The notes: generated by a model not told the origin, from the letters alone. Positions 8,229 through 17,285 are shown, counted from the first letter of the stretch. The stretch: DNA of 64,000 nt from Sanguibacter suaedae (GCF_016342785.1 NZ_JAEINH010000005.1:1-64000); one strand, 5' to 3'. A program made the numbers and translations.

Positions 8229-8726
8229 TCAGAACGGAGGCTCGTCCGCGAACGAGCTGCCGCCCGACGAGGACGCCGGACCTGCGGTCGCCCACGGGTC
8301 CTCCGACTGCTGGCCCCCTGAACTGGCGCCGAACCCGCCCCCGCCTCCGCCGCCGCCCGAGCGCTGGGCCCGGGTGACCTTCGCGGAGGCGTACTTCAGG
8401 GAAGGACCGATCTCCTCGACCTGGAGCTCGACGACGGTGCGCTTCTCGCCCTCACGGGTCTCGTACGAGCGCTGCACGAGGCGGCCGGAGGCGATGACAC
8501 GAGTTCCCTTGGTGAGGGTCTCGGCCACGTTCTCGGCTGCCTCACGCCAGATCGAGCAGCGCATGAACAGCGTGTCGCCGTCCTTCCACTCGTTGCTCTG
8601 GCGGTCGAACGTCCGCGGCGTGGAGGCCACGGTGAAGTTCGCGACGGCTGCCCCTGACGGGGTGAAGCGGAGCTCCGGGTCCCCCGTGAGGTTCCCGATC
8701 ACCGTGATGACGGTGTCACCTGCCAT
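8229..8726 (-). CDS. ssb: Single-stranded DNA-binding protein
   Basis: 165 residues from ATG 8726, which has GGAGAGA upstream; longer readings into the spacer before it are not supported. The OB-fold covers residues 1-110 (begins [20 protein letters not shown]), with the aromatic/basic positions W47, F54 and W60 expected to stack on ssDNA. A flexible Gly-rich linker (a run of eight Gly near 124-131) leads to the acidic-hydrophobic tip ADEPPF that recruits replication and repair partners. SSB coats ssDNA at forks. Operon position between rpsF and rpsR is universal among actinobacteria. Confidence 0.97.
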   Translation of the reverse strand: MAGDTVITVIGNLTGDPELRFTPSGAAVANFTVASTPRTFDRQSNEWKDGDTLFMRCSIWREAAENVAETLTKGTRVIASGRLVQRSYETREGEKRTVVELQVEEIGPSLKYASAKVTRAQRSGGGGGGGGFGASSGGQQSEDPWATAGPASSSGGSSFADEPPF

Positions 8727-8788
8727 GCGATCTCTCCTTGAAGGTTCGTGTGCGGGTTCGTACGAGGCGTGCGGGTGAGAGCGTGTGC

Positions 8789-9076
8789 TCAGACGTCCGC
8801 GCGCAGGATCTTGGTGCGCAGGACGACCTCGTTGAGGCCGAGCTGACGGTCCAGCTCCTTGGCGGTCGCGGGCGTGGCCGTGAAGTCCACCACCGCGTAG
8901 ATGCCCTCGGACTTCTTCTGGATCTCGAACGCGAGGCGACGGCGTCCCCAGATGTCGACCTTGTCGACGGTGCCACCCTCGGTCGTGACGACCGACAGGT
9001 ACTTGTCGAGCGACGGGGCGACGGTGCGCTCCTCGATCTCGGGGTCGAGGATGATCATCAATTCGTACTGACGCAT
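8789..9076 (-). CDS. rpsF: 30S ribosomal protein S6
   Basis: 95 residues, the normal length. It begins [19 protein letters not shown], and contains '[23 protein letters not shown]' type strands that define S6; it binds S18 and 16S rRNA at the platform. First gene of the rpsF-ssb-rpsR-rplI operon; gap to ssb is 62 bp. The leader immediately upstream (9077-9205) has no gene. In many bacteria this leader carries an S6:S18-binding RNA motif, but I could not recognise one here with confidence. AGGAGG sits nine bases upstream of the ATG. Confidence 0.97.
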   Translation of the reverse strand: MRQYELMIILDPEIEERTVAPSLDKYLSVVTTEGGTVDKVDIWGRRRLAFEIQKKSEGIYAVVDFTATPATAKELDRQLGLNEVVLRTKILRADV

Positions 9077-9205
9077 GTGTGTAACCCACCTCCTACGGAC
9101 TCAGCGGTCACGGTCTCTCCGTGACAGGAGGGTTGTGCGTACGTGCCGGGTGCCGGTCCGCACCGATAGGCGGCGGGACGAGAGCACAGGCAATGACACA
9201 GCATA

Positions 9206-9248
9206 CGGGCCCCGCACCACCGCGAGGAAATCGGTGGTGCGGGGCCCG
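9206..9248 (-). terminator. Hairpin downstream of ponA
   Basis: A perfect 17-bp inverted repeat (arms 9206-9222 and 9232-9248, beginning CGGGCCCCGC) with a 9-nt loop, 28 bp after the ponA stop on the minus strand. It also insulates the rpsF promoter region to its left. No clear T tract. Confidence 0.8.
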
Positions 9249-9276
9249 TCCGTGCGCCCGACGAGAGGGACGGTGG

Positions 9277-11784
9277 TCAGCCGCCGCTGTTGCTGTTGTT
9301 GTTCTGGTTGTTGTTGTTGTTCTGTCCCTGGGTGGGTGGCGTCGTGGTCGGTGCCTGCGAGGGCTCCGGCTGCGGGGGCTGTTCGGGCTCCGGCTCCGGC
9401 TCCGGCTCCGGCTCCTCCACCGGGGGCGGTGGCTGCGCGGGCCCCTGGGAGACGGTGACGATCACGGTGGATCCGGGCGGCACCATGGTTCCCTCGCCGG
9501 GACTGACGCTGATGACCCGACCGGAGGGGACGTTGGGGTCGTTCACCCGCGAGATCGACGGGTTGAGGCCGGCCGCGGAGAGGGCCGCCGTGACGTTGCC
9601 CTCCTGCCGCCCGGAGAGGCCGCCGGGCACCGCGACCTGCTCGACCTCGACGGGCTCCTCCGTCTCGGGTTCCTCCGTCGGTTCCTCGGTCGGCTCGAAC
9701 GTCGCCGTGGGCGTCGGGCGCGGCTTGGTGCGCTCGGGGAAGTCCACGACCGGGCGGTTGGTGAGCATCTTTCCCATGTACGACGTCCACAGGTCGAGGG
9801 GTACCGAGCTGCCGGTGATCTGCTTGTACCCGCCGAACGGCGCGATCGATTCCTTGGCGCCGCCCTCACCGGTCTGGTACAGCGAGACCGCCGTGGAGAA
9901 CTGCGGCGTGTAGCCGACGAACCACGCGGACTTGTTCTCCTGCGACGTCCCGGTCTTCCCCGCGACCGGGACTCCGAGGGACAGCGCCTTGTCGCCGGAC
10001 CCGTTCTTCACGACGCCCTCGAGGGCGTACGTGAGCTCGGCGATGTCCGCCGGGTCGAACACCGAGGTGCCCGACGTCGAGGCCTCGTACACAGGGCTGC
10101 CGTCGAGCTCGGTGATGAACTTGAGGATGTGCGGCTCGATGTAGGTGCCCTGCGCGGCGAAGGTCGCGTAGGCGCTCGCCATGTCCACGGGATTGACGAA
10201 GGCGGTACCGAGCACGTTGGACAGCACGTTCTCGCCGATCCCGTCGGTGTCCGACGGGACACCGGCGCGGACCGCGACCTCGTTGGTCTTCTCCGGTCCG
10301 ATCTCCTGGTTGAGCTCGACGTACACCGTGTTCACGGAGTTCGCGGTCGCCGCCTCGAGAGTCATCTGACCGAACGACGAGCCGCCGAAGTTCCCGACCG
10401 TGTACCCGTTGAAGGTCCGTGGGCTGTTGCCGTCGTACGTGTCGTAGAGCGTCTTGCCCGACTCGATCGCGGCGAGGAGCGTGAAGGGCTTGAACGTCGA
10501 GCCCGCCTGCGCGGTCTCCATGGTGGCCGCGTTGAGCTGGTCAGCGGTGAAGTCCTTCCCGCCGTACAGGGCGAGGTAGGCGCCGGTCGACGACTCGATG
10601 GTGACGATCGCCGTCTTGAGGTTCGCCGGGGCGTCCGCGGGCATCTCGGCCGCGGTCGCCTCCGCGGCGTCCTGGATGGGCTTGTCGATGGTCGTGACGA
10701 TCGACAGCCCGCGGGTCATGAGCTGGTCCTCGTCGATGCCCGCTTTCGCTGCCAGCTCGTCCTGGACCATGTCGAGGAGGTACCCGGTGGGCCCGCCGAG
10801 CGTGTTCTTCTGCTCGTACGCGAGGGCCTCGGGATACACCTGGGCGTCACGCTCGGCCTGGCTGAGCCATCCTCCGGAGACCATGCCGTCGAGCACGTAG
10901 TTCCAGCGCTGCTCGGACTTCTCGCGGTCGTTCCGGGGGTCCCAGTTGGTGGGCGAGGGGATCACGCCCGCGATGACGGCAGCCTCCGCGACGGTGAGCT
11001 CGACGGCCGGCTTGCCGAAGTACAGCTGCGCCGCCACCTCGATGCCGTGGGCCCCTCGGCCGAAGTAGATGGTGTTGAGGTAGTTGGTGAGGATCTCGTC
11101 CTTGTCCTGCGACTGCCCCAGCTTGACCGCGAGGAGCGCCTCCTTGAACTTCCCCACGTAGTCCTTGGTGGTGTCCATGTAGTAGCGCTCGGCGTACTGC
11201 TGGGTGATGGTCGACCCACCCGTGGTGCGCCCGCCCCTGAGGTTCCCGAGGAACGCCCGCGCCATGCCCTGCGGGTCGATCCCCGCGTTCTCGTAGAACG
11301 ACCGGTCCTCCGCCGCGACCACGGCGTGCTTCACGTGGTCGGGGATCTGCTCCGACTTGAGGATCACTCGGTTCTCGAGGGCGAACTTCGCCATGGGTGT
11401 CGCGCCGTCCGCGTAGAACACCGTGCTCGCCTGCGACTGCGGGGTGTCGAGCGCCGACGGGATCGTCGTGGTCGCGTACGCCGCGAAGACCAGCCCGCAG
11501 ACCAGCGCGATACCGGTGAGCATCGACCCGAGGACGAACCGCCATGACGGGATCCAGCGGTGGACCCTGCCCTTGCCGGCGCGCGGGTAGTTGAAGAAGC
11601 CCTTCTTGCTCCCGGCACGAGCCGACCGCGCGCTGCGGCCGCTGCCGGAGCGCGACGCGGTGGTGGTCCGCGCGGACGCGGTGGTTCCACGCGCGGACGA
11701 TCCTTGCGCGGGAGTGCGTGCGGGGACTGCTCGGCCAGCGGTCCGCCCGGTGGGGCGGATCGGACGGTTGCTCGAGGTCGGCAC
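9277..11784 (-). CDS. ponA: Bifunctional class A penicillin-binding protein with PASTA domain
   Basis: 835 residues from GTG 11784, which has AGGAAGG six bases upstream; an ATG at 11913 would add 43 non-homologous residues and was rejected. Order: a basic, Ser/Thr-rich cytoplasmic tail (1-80), a TM helix (about 83-105), the GT51 transglycosylase domain with catalytic EDRSFYENAG (159-168) and GGSTITQQ (189-196), then the transpeptidase domain with STFK (429-432), SVN (483-485) and KTGT (610-613). A Pro/Glu linker leads to one PASTA domain (about 717-781) and a Pro-Glu repeat ending in an Asn-rich tail. It polymerises and cross-links peptidoglycan outside the membrane. All catalytic motifs are intact. 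The divergent PadR gene lies 318 bp away; that gap contains the PadR operator and no other gene. Confidence 0.96.
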   Translation of the reverse strand: MPTSSNRPIRPTGRTAGRAVPARTPAQGSSARGTTASARTTTASRSGSGRSARSARAGSKKGFFNYPRAGKGRVHRWIPSWRFVLGSMLTGIALVCGLVFAAYATTTIPSALDTPQSQASTVFYADGATPMAKFALENRVILKSEQIPDHVKHAVVAAEDRSFYENAGIDPQGMARAFLGNLRGGRTTGGSTITQQYAERYYMDTTKDYVGKFKEALLAVKLGQSQDKDEILTNYLNTIYFGRGAHGIEVAAQLYFGKPAVELTVAEAAVIAGVIPSPTNWDPRNDREKSEQRWNYVLDGMVSGGWLSQAERDAQVYPEALAYEQKNTLGGPTGYLLDMVQDELAAKAGIDEDQLMTRGLSIVTTIDKPIQDAAEATAAEMPADAPANLKTAIVTIESSTGAYLALYGGKDFTADQLNAATMETAQAGSTFKPFTLLAAIESGKTLYDTYDGNSPRTFNGYTVGNFGGSSFGQMTLEAATANSVNTVYVELNQEIGPEKTNEVAVRAGVPSDTDGIGENVLSNVLGTAFVNPVDMASAYATFAAQGTYIEPHILKFITELDGSPVYEASTSGTSVFDPADIAELTYALEGVVKNGSGDKALSLGVPVAGKTGTSQENKSAWFVGYTPQFSTAVSLYQTGEGGAKESIAPFGGYKQITGSSVPLDLWTSYMGKMLTNRPVVDFPERTKPRPTPTATFEPTEEPTEEPETEEPVEVEQVAVPGGLSGRQEGNVTAALSAAGLNPSISRVNDPNVPSGRVISVSPGEGTMVPPGSTVIVTVSQGPAQPPPPVEEPEPEPEPEPEQPPQPEPSQAPTTTPPTQGQNNNNNQNNNSNSGG

Positions 11785-12017
11785 GGTGACCCTTCCTACG
11801 GACGACAAGACGTCGGCGGCGCTGCGGGGGGCGGGCGCTCGGCCGGACGGATTCCTGGGACGGACCCAGATACCCAGGGTGAACTCTAGGGGTACGTCGC
11901 GCCGATCCCCCATCCCGGTGCCCCTCCGGGGACAACCCTCTCCACGAGATCCGCGCCTCCTTCACAACCCTCCGGCGGGTCCATCCTTGCGATCGACCGG
12001 GTGAAGGCCTAGCCTGT

Positions 12018-12040
12018 CGATGTATCGGCCCGATACATCG
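12018..12040. promoter_or_regulatory. Palindromic operator, probably for PadR
   Basis: A perfect 11-bp inverted repeat around a single base: CGATGTATCGG (12018-12028), C, CCGATACATCG (12030-12040). It contains ATGT and ACAT half-sites as in PadR operators, although the spacing (11 bases) is longer than the classic eight. It lies 62 bp before the PadR start codon, in the divergent ponA/padR spacer, and a second half-site-like GATAC follows. Autoregulation is the simplest reading. Confidence 0.7.
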
Positions 12041-12102
12041 CACGGTCGATACGACGGTCGGTACGGACGGCCACCACCCCACCCAGCACACCGAGGAGAG
12101 CC

Positions 12103-12789
12103 ATGCGCGGGAAGTCGACGGTCCTCGAGACCGCGATCCTCGGCCTCCTCAGCGACTCCGAGCTCCACGGCTACGAGCTGCGCAAACGGCTCAACCTCGT
12201 GCTCGGGTCGTTCCGGGCGCTCTCCTACGGATCGCTGTACCCGTGCCTGAAGACCCTCGTCGCACGAGGCTTCATCGTGGGGGCAGCATCGGTCGAGGCA
12301 CCCCCGCACGCCCTGTCGGGCAAGCGGGCCCGGATCGTCTACACGCTCACGGCCGAGGGCAAGGAGCACCTCCAGGAAGTGCTCGCGTCGTCCGGCCCGG
12401 CGTCGTGGGAGGACGAGAGCTTCGACGTCCGGTTCGCCTTCTTCGGGCAGACCGACGCGGAGACGCGCATCCGGATCCTCGAGGGGCGGCGCAGCCGTCT
12501 CAACGAGCGGCTCGAGGCCGTCAAGGAGTCGTCCACGCGCACCCGCGAGCGGCTCGACGAGTACACCCTCGAGCTCCAGAGACATGGTCTCGAGCAGGTC
12601 GAACGTGAGGTTCGATGGCTCGACGGCCTCATCAACACCGAGCGCGACCGTCGTCGTGCCCGGACCACGGGGGCGACCCCGGGCGCCAGCCTGACGGCGG
12701 ACGCACACCCAGCAGGACAGCACGACACCGGCAACACACACACTGTCGACGGCGATGGCCGCGGCACAGACAGCAAGGAGCGAGGATGA
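12103..12789 (+). CDS. PadR family transcriptional regulator
   Basis: 228 residues; GAGGAG precedes the ATG. The winged helix-turn-helix occupies residues about 5-85: '[22 protein letters not shown]' is the diagnostic PadR opening, with '[19 protein letters not shown]' as the recognition helix and wing. A C-terminal helical dimerisation domain (Vir_act_alpha_C type, about 100-180) is followed by a disordered, His/Thr-rich tail. It overlaps ino1 by the four bases ATGA, so the two are translationally coupled. PadR next to ino1 is a conserved actinobacterial pair, which suggests it controls inositol-phosphate synthesis. Ligand unknown. Confidence 0.92.
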   Translation: MRGKSTVLETAILGLLSDSELHGYELRKRLNLVLGSFRALSYGSLYPCLKTLVARGFIVGAASVEAPPHALSGKRARIVYTLTAEGKEHLQEVLASSGPASWEDESFDVRFAFFGQTDAETRIRILEGRRSRLNERLEAVKESSTRTRERLDEYTLELQRHGLEQVEREVRWLDGLINTERDRRRARTTGATPGASLTADAHPAGQHDTGNTHTVDGDGRGTDSKERG

Positions 12790-13883
12790 CTGCCATCCGC
12801 GTCGCCATCGTTGGCGTGGGCAACTGCGCCACGTCGCTTATCCAGGGCGTCGAGTTCTACCGGAACGCCGACAAGAACGACACCGTGCCCGGACTCATGC
12901 ACGTGCAGTTCGGCGACTACCACATCTCCGACCTGGAGTTCGTCGCGGCGTTCGACGTCGACGCGAAGAAGGTCGGCTTCGACCTCTCGGAGGCCATCCT
13001 CGCCTCGGAGAACAACACCATCAAGATCGCGGACGTGCCCCCGACCGGTGTGACCGTCCAGCGCGGCCACACCCACGACGGCCTCGGCAAGTACTACTCC
13101 GAGACCATCGAGGAGTCCGACGCGGACCCCGTGGACATCGTCCAGACCCTCAAGGACGTCCAGGCCGACGTCCTCGTGTGCTACCTCCCCGTGGGCTCCG
13201 AGGTGGCCGCGAAGTTCTACGCGCAGGCCGCGATCGACGCCGGCGTCGCGTTCGTCAACGCCCTGCCCGTGTTCATCGCCTCCGACCCCGAGTGGGCCGC
13301 GAAGTTCGAGGCGGCGGGCGTGCCCATCGTCGGCGACGACATCAAGTCGCAGGTCGGTGCCACCATCACGCACCGTGTCCTCGCGAAGCTCTTCGAGGAC
13401 CGCGGCGTCGCGCTGGACCGCACGTACCAGCTGAACGTCGGCGGCAACATGGACTTCAAGAACATGCTCGAGCGCGAGCGTCTGGAGTCCAAGAAGGTCT
13501 CCAAGACGCAGGCCGTCACGTCGAACCTCACCGGCTCGCTCAGCGGCAAGAAGGACGACCGGAACGTGCACATCGGCCCGTCGGACTACGTGGCGTGGCT
13601 CGACGACCGCAAGTGGGCGTACGTGCGCCTCGAGGGCCGCGCGTTCGGCGAGGTGCCCCTGAACCTCGAGTACAAGCTCGAGGTGTGGGACTCCCCCAAC
13701 TCCGCCGGGATCATCATCGACGCCGTGCGCGCCGCGAAGATCGCGAAGGACCGCGGCATCGGTGGACCCATCCTCTCCGCGTCGACGTACTTCATGAAGT
13801 CGCCGCCGGTGCAGATGGAGGACACCGCGGGCCGCGAGCAGCTCGAGGCCTTCATCCGCGGGGACGCCGACGCCCAGCGCTGA
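12786..13883 (+). CDS. ino1: Inositol-3-phosphate synthase
   Basis: 365 residues from ATG 12786, which overlaps the PadR stop. It converts glucose 6-phosphate to inositol 3-phosphate using bound NAD; in actinobacteria the product feeds phosphatidylinositol, mannosylated glycolipids and mycothiol. The NAD-binding glycine loop ([13 protein letters not shown]) is at residues 9-21. '[13 protein letters not shown]', '[15 protein letters not shown]' and '[11 protein letters not shown]' match the bacterial myo-inositol-phosphate synthase family, including the conserved lysines of the catalytic C-terminal domain. Length is normal for the short bacterial form. An ideal terminator hairpin follows 37 bp after the stop. 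Confidence 0.96.
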   Translation: MTAIRVAIVGVGNCATSLIQGVEFYRNADKNDTVPGLMHVQFGDYHISDLEFVAAFDVDAKKVGFDLSEAILASENNTIKIADVPPTGVTVQRGHTHDGLGKYYSETIEESDADPVDIVQTLKDVQADVLVCYLPVGSEVAAKFYAQAAIDAGVAFVNALPVFIASDPEWAAKFEAAGVPIVGDDIKSQVGATITHRVLAKLFEDRGVALDRTYQLNVGGNMDFKNMLERERLESKKVSKTQAVTSNLTGSLSGKKDDRNVHIGPSDYVAWLDDRKWAYVRLEGRAFGEVPLNLEYKLEVWDSPNSAGIIIDAVRAAKIAKDRGIGGPILSASTYFMKSPPVQMEDTAGREQLEAFIRGDADAQR

Positions 13884-13920
13884 CGCTGAGCAGAGCAGAG
13901 CGGCTGGGACGCTGCTTCCA

Positions 13921-13955
13921 CGACGGGCCCGGTGCGTCATGCACCGGGCCCGTCG
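13921..13955 (+). terminator. Rho-independent-type hairpin after ino1
   Basis: Perfect 15-bp inverted repeat (CGACGGGCCCGGTGC, loop GTCAT, then its complement). No T tract, as is common in high-GC actinobacteria. Confidence 0.8.
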
Positions 13956-14006
13956 TGCGTCTGCGTGAGGGCCCGCGGCAGACGGACGGACCCGTAGGCT
14001 GACGGC

Positions 14007-15461
14007 ATGCGCGTCGCGGAGGACCTGAGGACTCTGCTGGGTCTCAGGGAGCTGCGCAGGCTGTTCGCCGTGCGGATGGTGAGCCAGTCGGGCGACGGTA
14101 TGTTCCAGGTGGGACTGGCCACCCTGTTCTTCTTCTCGCCGGAGTCCCAGGGGACGGCCGCGAGCATCGCGGTGGCGTTCGCGGTGCTCCTCGCACCCTT
14201 CACCCTGGTGGGTCCGTGGGCGGGCGTCCTGCTGGACCGGTGGCGACGCCGACGGGTGCTCGTCGTGTCGAACCTGCTGCGGGCCGTGCTCGCGGTGACG
14301 GTCGCGGTGATCGTGCTCGGCGACGGCGCTCCGGCGTCCGTGTACGTGCTGGCCCTGTGCACCCTGTCCGTCAACCGGTTCCTGCTGGCCACGCTGTCGG
14401 CGTCGCTGCCGCGCGTGGTGGACGGCCCGCTGCTCCTCACGGCGAACGCGATCGTCCCGACGCTCGGCGCCGGCGCGGCCGGGGTGGGTGGCGTCCTGGG
14501 CCTGCTGCTCGGCCTCGCCGTGCCTGCAGGTGCCGGGCGTGACGCGGCGTCGCTCGGTGCCGCAGCGCTCCTCTTCGCGGTAGCCGCCGTCCTGGCGCTC
14601 GGTTTTCCCACGGGCCTGCTGGGCCCGGACGTCCGCGGTCCGCGCGCACCGGTGCGCCGACAGCTGGGCGAGCTCGGGCGTGGACTCGTCGAGGGCGCAC
14701 ACGCCCTCGTGGCGCTCCGTACCCCCGCGCAGGCGCTGCTCGTCATGGCCGCGCACCGGTTCCTCTTCGGGGTGATGTTCGTGTCGAGCATCCTCGTCTC
14801 CCGCAACCTCCTCGGCGACGACGCGGCGGAGAGCACGGGGCTGGGGACCTTCGCCCTCGTGCTGGGCGCGACCGCGGTCGGCTTCGCTGCGGCCGTGGTG
14901 CTGAGCCCGGTCCTCGCGGCGCGGTACGGATCGCAGGCGTGGGTGACGGTGTGCCTGCTGCTGGGGTGCGTGTCGCAGGCCCTCCTGGCGGTCCACCTGG
15001 ACCTCGTGACGATGCTCGTGGGTGCCGTCGGCCTCGGGCTGTCGGCGCAGGGCGCGAAGATCGCGGTGGACACGGTGGTCCAGCGCGACACCCCGGACCG
15101 GATCCGTGGGCGGGCCTTCGCCCTGTACGACGTCCTGTACAACGCGGCGTTCGTGGGTGCTGCGGCCGTCGCGGCGCTGGTGCTCCCGGACACCGGGTAC
15201 TCGGTGAGCGCGTTCGCGTCCCTCGCCGTCGCCTATGCGGTGCTGGCCGTCGTGTACGGCCGGTGGGGTGCGCGAACCCCTCGCACCGCCAGCACCTGGC
15301 CCGCCGGGATCCTCGGGAACCTGCGGGTCAGCGCCCGGTCTCGACGGGGCGGCCGGAACGTGCCCACTCCTGCGTCCCGCCGGCCACGGAGACGGCGTCG
15401 TACCCCTGGGCCTCGAGAAACTGGGCGGCCTGGAGGGAACGCACGCCCGCCGCGCAGATGA
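14007..15461 (+). CDS. MFS transporter with an unusual basic C-terminal tail
   Basis: 484 residues with about 12 predicted helices. The loop 'GVLLDRWRRRRVLVVSNLLR' between TM2 and TM3 (residues about 73-92) is the MFS motif A, and the cytoplasmic middle loop is 'RGPRAPVRRQLGELGRG'. It resembles the MFS_3/enterobactin-exporter-like group found after ino1 in related actinobacteria; substrate unknown. The hydrophobic part ends near residue 418 (VYGRW). The last ~65 residues are Arg/Pro-rich and run 134 bp antisense into the rhodanese gene, so they may be a read-through extension created by loss of an earlier stop. ATG 14007 has no strong Shine-Dalgarno; a start a few codons further in is possible. 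Confidence 0.82.
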   Translation: MRVAEDLRTLLGLRELRRLFAVRMVSQSGDGMFQVGLATLFFFSPESQGTAASIAVAFAVLLAPFTLVGPWAGVLLDRWRRRRVLVVSNLLRAVLAVTVAVIVLGDGAPASVYVLALCTLSVNRFLLATLSASLPRVVDGPLLLTANAIVPTLGAGAAGVGGVLGLLLGLAVPAGAGRDAASLGAAALLFAVAAVLALGFPTGLLGPDVRGPRAPVRRQLGELGRGLVEGAHALVALRTPAQALLVMAAHRFLFGVMFVSSILVSRNLLGDDAAESTGLGTFALVLGATAVGFAAAVVLSPVLAARYGSQAWVTVCLLLGCVSQALLAVHLDLVTMLVGAVGLGLSAQGAKIAVDTVVQRDTPDRIRGRAFALYDVLYNAAFVGAAAVAALVLPDTGYSVSAFASLAVAYAVLAVVYGRWGARTPRTASTWPAGILGNLRVSARSRRGGRNVPTPASRRPRRRRRTPGPRETGRPGGNARPPRR

Positions 15462-15636
15462 CGTAGACGGTGCCGTCGGCGGGGATCGTCGAGTGCTGCT
15501 CGACGAAGCTGCTCAGGGGCACGTGGTGCACGCCGGGCACATGGCCGGCCACGTACTCCTCGTCCTCCCGGACGTCGACGACGTACGCGCCGTCGGCGAG
15601 CGCGGTCTCGGTGGTGGGGATGTCGACCTCGCGCAT
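15328..15636 (-). CDS. Rhodanese-like sulfurtransferase domain protein
   Basis: 102 residues, a single rhodanese domain, from ATG 15636 with GAGGAG eight bases upstream. The active-site loop is CAAGVRS with Cys61, Arg66 and Ser67, so it should form a persulfide on Cys61; 'VVDVREDEEYVAGHVPGVHHVPL' (19-41 region) is the CH2A motif of the family. It is likely cytosolic and may pass sulfane sulfur to thiol or tRNA-modification pathways. The real donor is unknown. Its 3' half overlaps the tail of the convergent MFS gene. The 5' leader contains a 10-bp tandem repeat and, further upstream, a parS-like site. Confidence 0.9.
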   Translation of the reverse strand: MREVDIPTTETALADGAYVVDVREDEEYVAGHVPGVHHVPLSSFVEQHSTIPADGTVYVICAAGVRSLQAAQFLEAQGYDAVSVAGGTQEWARSGRPVETGR

Positions 15637-15670
15637 GGGTGCTCCTCGGTGTGGGTGGTGCCGGTGGGTG

Positions 15671-15710
15671 GTGCCGGTCGGTGCCGGTCGGTGCTGGTCG
15701 GTGCTGGGCC
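15671..15710. repeat. 10-bp tandem repeat in the rhodanese leader
   Basis: Four consecutive units: GTGCCGGTCG twice, GTGCTGGTCG, then GTGCTGGGCC. Related GGTGGGTG units extend to 15651. It lies between the rhodanese start and a parS-like site, in DNA with no gene. Confidence 0.75.
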
Positions 15711-15723
15711 GGGTCGTCGTGCC

Positions 15724-15739
15724 TGTTCCACGTGAAACG
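15724..15739. promoter_or_regulatory. parS-like centromere site 1
   Basis: TGTTCCACGTGAAACG differs from the consensus TGTTTCACGTGAAACA at two positions and keeps the central CACGTG. Intergenic, between the rhodanese leader and the end of cca, about 18 kb left of dnaA. Confidence 0.75.
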
Positions 15740-15773
15740 TCGAGCGTGCGGCGAGGCTCGGCAGCCCGCCGCC

Positions 15774-17285
15774 TCACCCTTCCTGCGTGGCCCACCACGC
15801 GAGGAGCTCCTCGCGCGCCGCCTCCGGACCCAGCGGACCACGGTCCAGCCGCAGCTCCATGAGGAAACGGTACGCCCGCCCCACGGCCGGACCCGGCGGC
15901 ACACCCAGCGCCGCCATGATCTGCTCACCGTCCAGGTCGGGGCGCATCGCCGCCAGCTCCTCCTCGCCTCGGAGCTTCTCGATACGGGCCTCGAGCTCGT
16001 CGTACGCCGACGAGAGGCGCTGCGCCTTGCGCCGGTTGCGCGTCGTGCAGTCCGCGCGCGTCAGCCGGTGCAGCCGCTCCAGGAGCGGACCGGCGTCCGT
16101 GACGTACCGGCGCACCGCGGAGTCCGTCCACGCCCCGTCGCCGTACCCGTGGAACCGCAGGTGCAGCTCCACCAGCCGCGACACCTGCTTCACCGTCTCC
16201 TTGTCGTACCGCAGGGCGCGCAGGCGCTTGGCCGACATCTTCGCCCCCACCACCTCGTGGTGGTGGAAGCTCACCGTGCCGCCCGCCTCGAACCGGCGCG
16301 TCGCCGGCTTCCCGATGTCGTGGAGCAGCGCCGCGAGACGCAGCACCAGGTCCGGGCCCGGCACCGGACCCTCCGGTCCCGACTCGAGGTCGATCGCCTG
16401 GTCGAGGACCGTCAGGGAGTGCTCGTACACGTCCTTGTGGCGGTGGTGCTCGTCCACCGCGAGCTTCATCCCCGTGAGCTCCGGCAGCACGTGGTCCGCC
16501 AGGCCCGTCTCCACCAGGACCTCGAGGCCCGCCCGGGGCGAGCGCGACAGCAGCAGCTTGTCCAGCTCGTCCCGCACCCGCTCCGCCGACACGATCGTCA
16601 CCCGGTCGGCCATCGCCACGATCGCCGACCAGGCCCCAGGGTCCACCGCGAACCCCAGCTGGGCGGCGAACCGTGCCGCCCGCATCATCCGCAACGGGTC
16701 GTCGTCGAACGACCGCTCCGGCTCGATCGGGGTGCGCAGCACCTGCGCCGCGAGGTCCACCAGACCGTCGTGCGGGTCGACGAACGTCAACGACGGCAGC
16801 CGCACCGCCATCGCGTTCACCGTGAAGTCACGCCGCGACAGGTCACCCTCGAGCGTGTCACCGAACGCCACCACCGGCTTGCGCGACGCCGGGTCGTACT
16901 CGTCGGAGCGGTAGGTCGTGACCTCCACCACCACGTCGGGCTCACCGTCCCGCCCGCGGCGCGACGCGCCGATGGTCCCGAACTCCCGTCCGATGTCCCA
17001 GTGCGAGTCGCCCCAGCGGGCCAGCAACGCCTGCGTCTCGTCCGGCGACGCCGACGTCGCGAAGTCGAGGTCGGCGCTCGACCTCCCCAGGAACGCGTCA
17101 CGCACCGGACCGCCCACGAGCGCCAGCTCGTGGCCCGCCGCCTCGAAGACCGCACCCAGCTCCGTCGCCGCCGGCGCCATGTGCGCCAGGACCGCCGTCG
17201 CGCGCCGCCTCAGGAGCGCGACCTTCTCCGCGAGGCCCTCGTCGTCGGACCCGCTCACCGGATTCCCGGCGCTCTCACTGCTCAT
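15774..17285 (-). CDS. cca: CCA tRNA nucleotidyltransferase
   Basis: 503 residues from ATG 17285; a longer reading from 17369 runs over the divergent NUDIX start and lacks homology. The head domain has LVGGPVRDAFLG and DLDFAT (about 57-80), the polymerase-beta-type metal-binding Asp residues, and 'RRDFTVNAMAVRLP' follows. A C-terminal HD domain is visible ('ALLHDIGKPATR'), which may give phosphohydrolase activity. It builds or repairs the 3' CCA of tRNAs; the two tRNA genes in this window lack an encoded CCA and so need it. Divergent from the NUDIX gene with only 50 bp between starts, a conserved pairing in actinobacteria. Confidence 0.95.
   Translation of the reverse strand: MSSESAGNPVSGSDDEGLAEKVALLRRRATAVLAHMAPAATELGAVFEAAGHELALVGGPVRDAFLGRSSADLDFATSASPDETQALLARWGDSHWDIGREFGTIGASRRGRDGEPDVVVEVTTYRSDEYDPASRKPVVAFGDTLEGDLSRRDFTVNAMAVRLPSLTFVDPHDGLVDLAAQVLRTPIEPERSFDDDPLRMMRAARFAAQLGFAVDPGAWSAIVAMADRVTIVSAERVRDELDKLLLSRSPRAGLEVLVETGLADHVLPELTGMKLAVDEHHRHKDVYEHSLTVLDQAIDLESGPEGPVPGPDLVLRLAALLHDIGKPATRRFEAGGTVSFHHHEVVGAKMSAKRLRALRYDKETVKQVSRLVELHLRFHGYGDGAWTDSAVRRYVTDAGPLLERLHRLTRADCTTRNRRKAQRLSSAYDELEARIEKLRGEEELAAMRPDLDGEQIMAALGVPPGPAVGRAYRFLMELRLDRGPLGPEAAREELLAWWATQEG

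Noticed and set aside
9077-9205. S6:S18 autoregulatory RNA structure in the rpsF leader
   Set aside because: The location is right, but I could not draw a convincing conserved stem with the diagnostic bulge by eye.
9290-9420. Short repeats at the ponA 3' end as a CRISPR or minisatellite element
   Set aside because: They are trinucleotide and hexanucleotide units that encode the Asn and Glu-Pro tail in frame; no spacers of uniform length.
9121-11547. 808-codon frame antisense to ponA
   Set aside because: Shadow frame; starts inside the ponA terminator region and has biased Arg/Leu/Val/Gly composition only.
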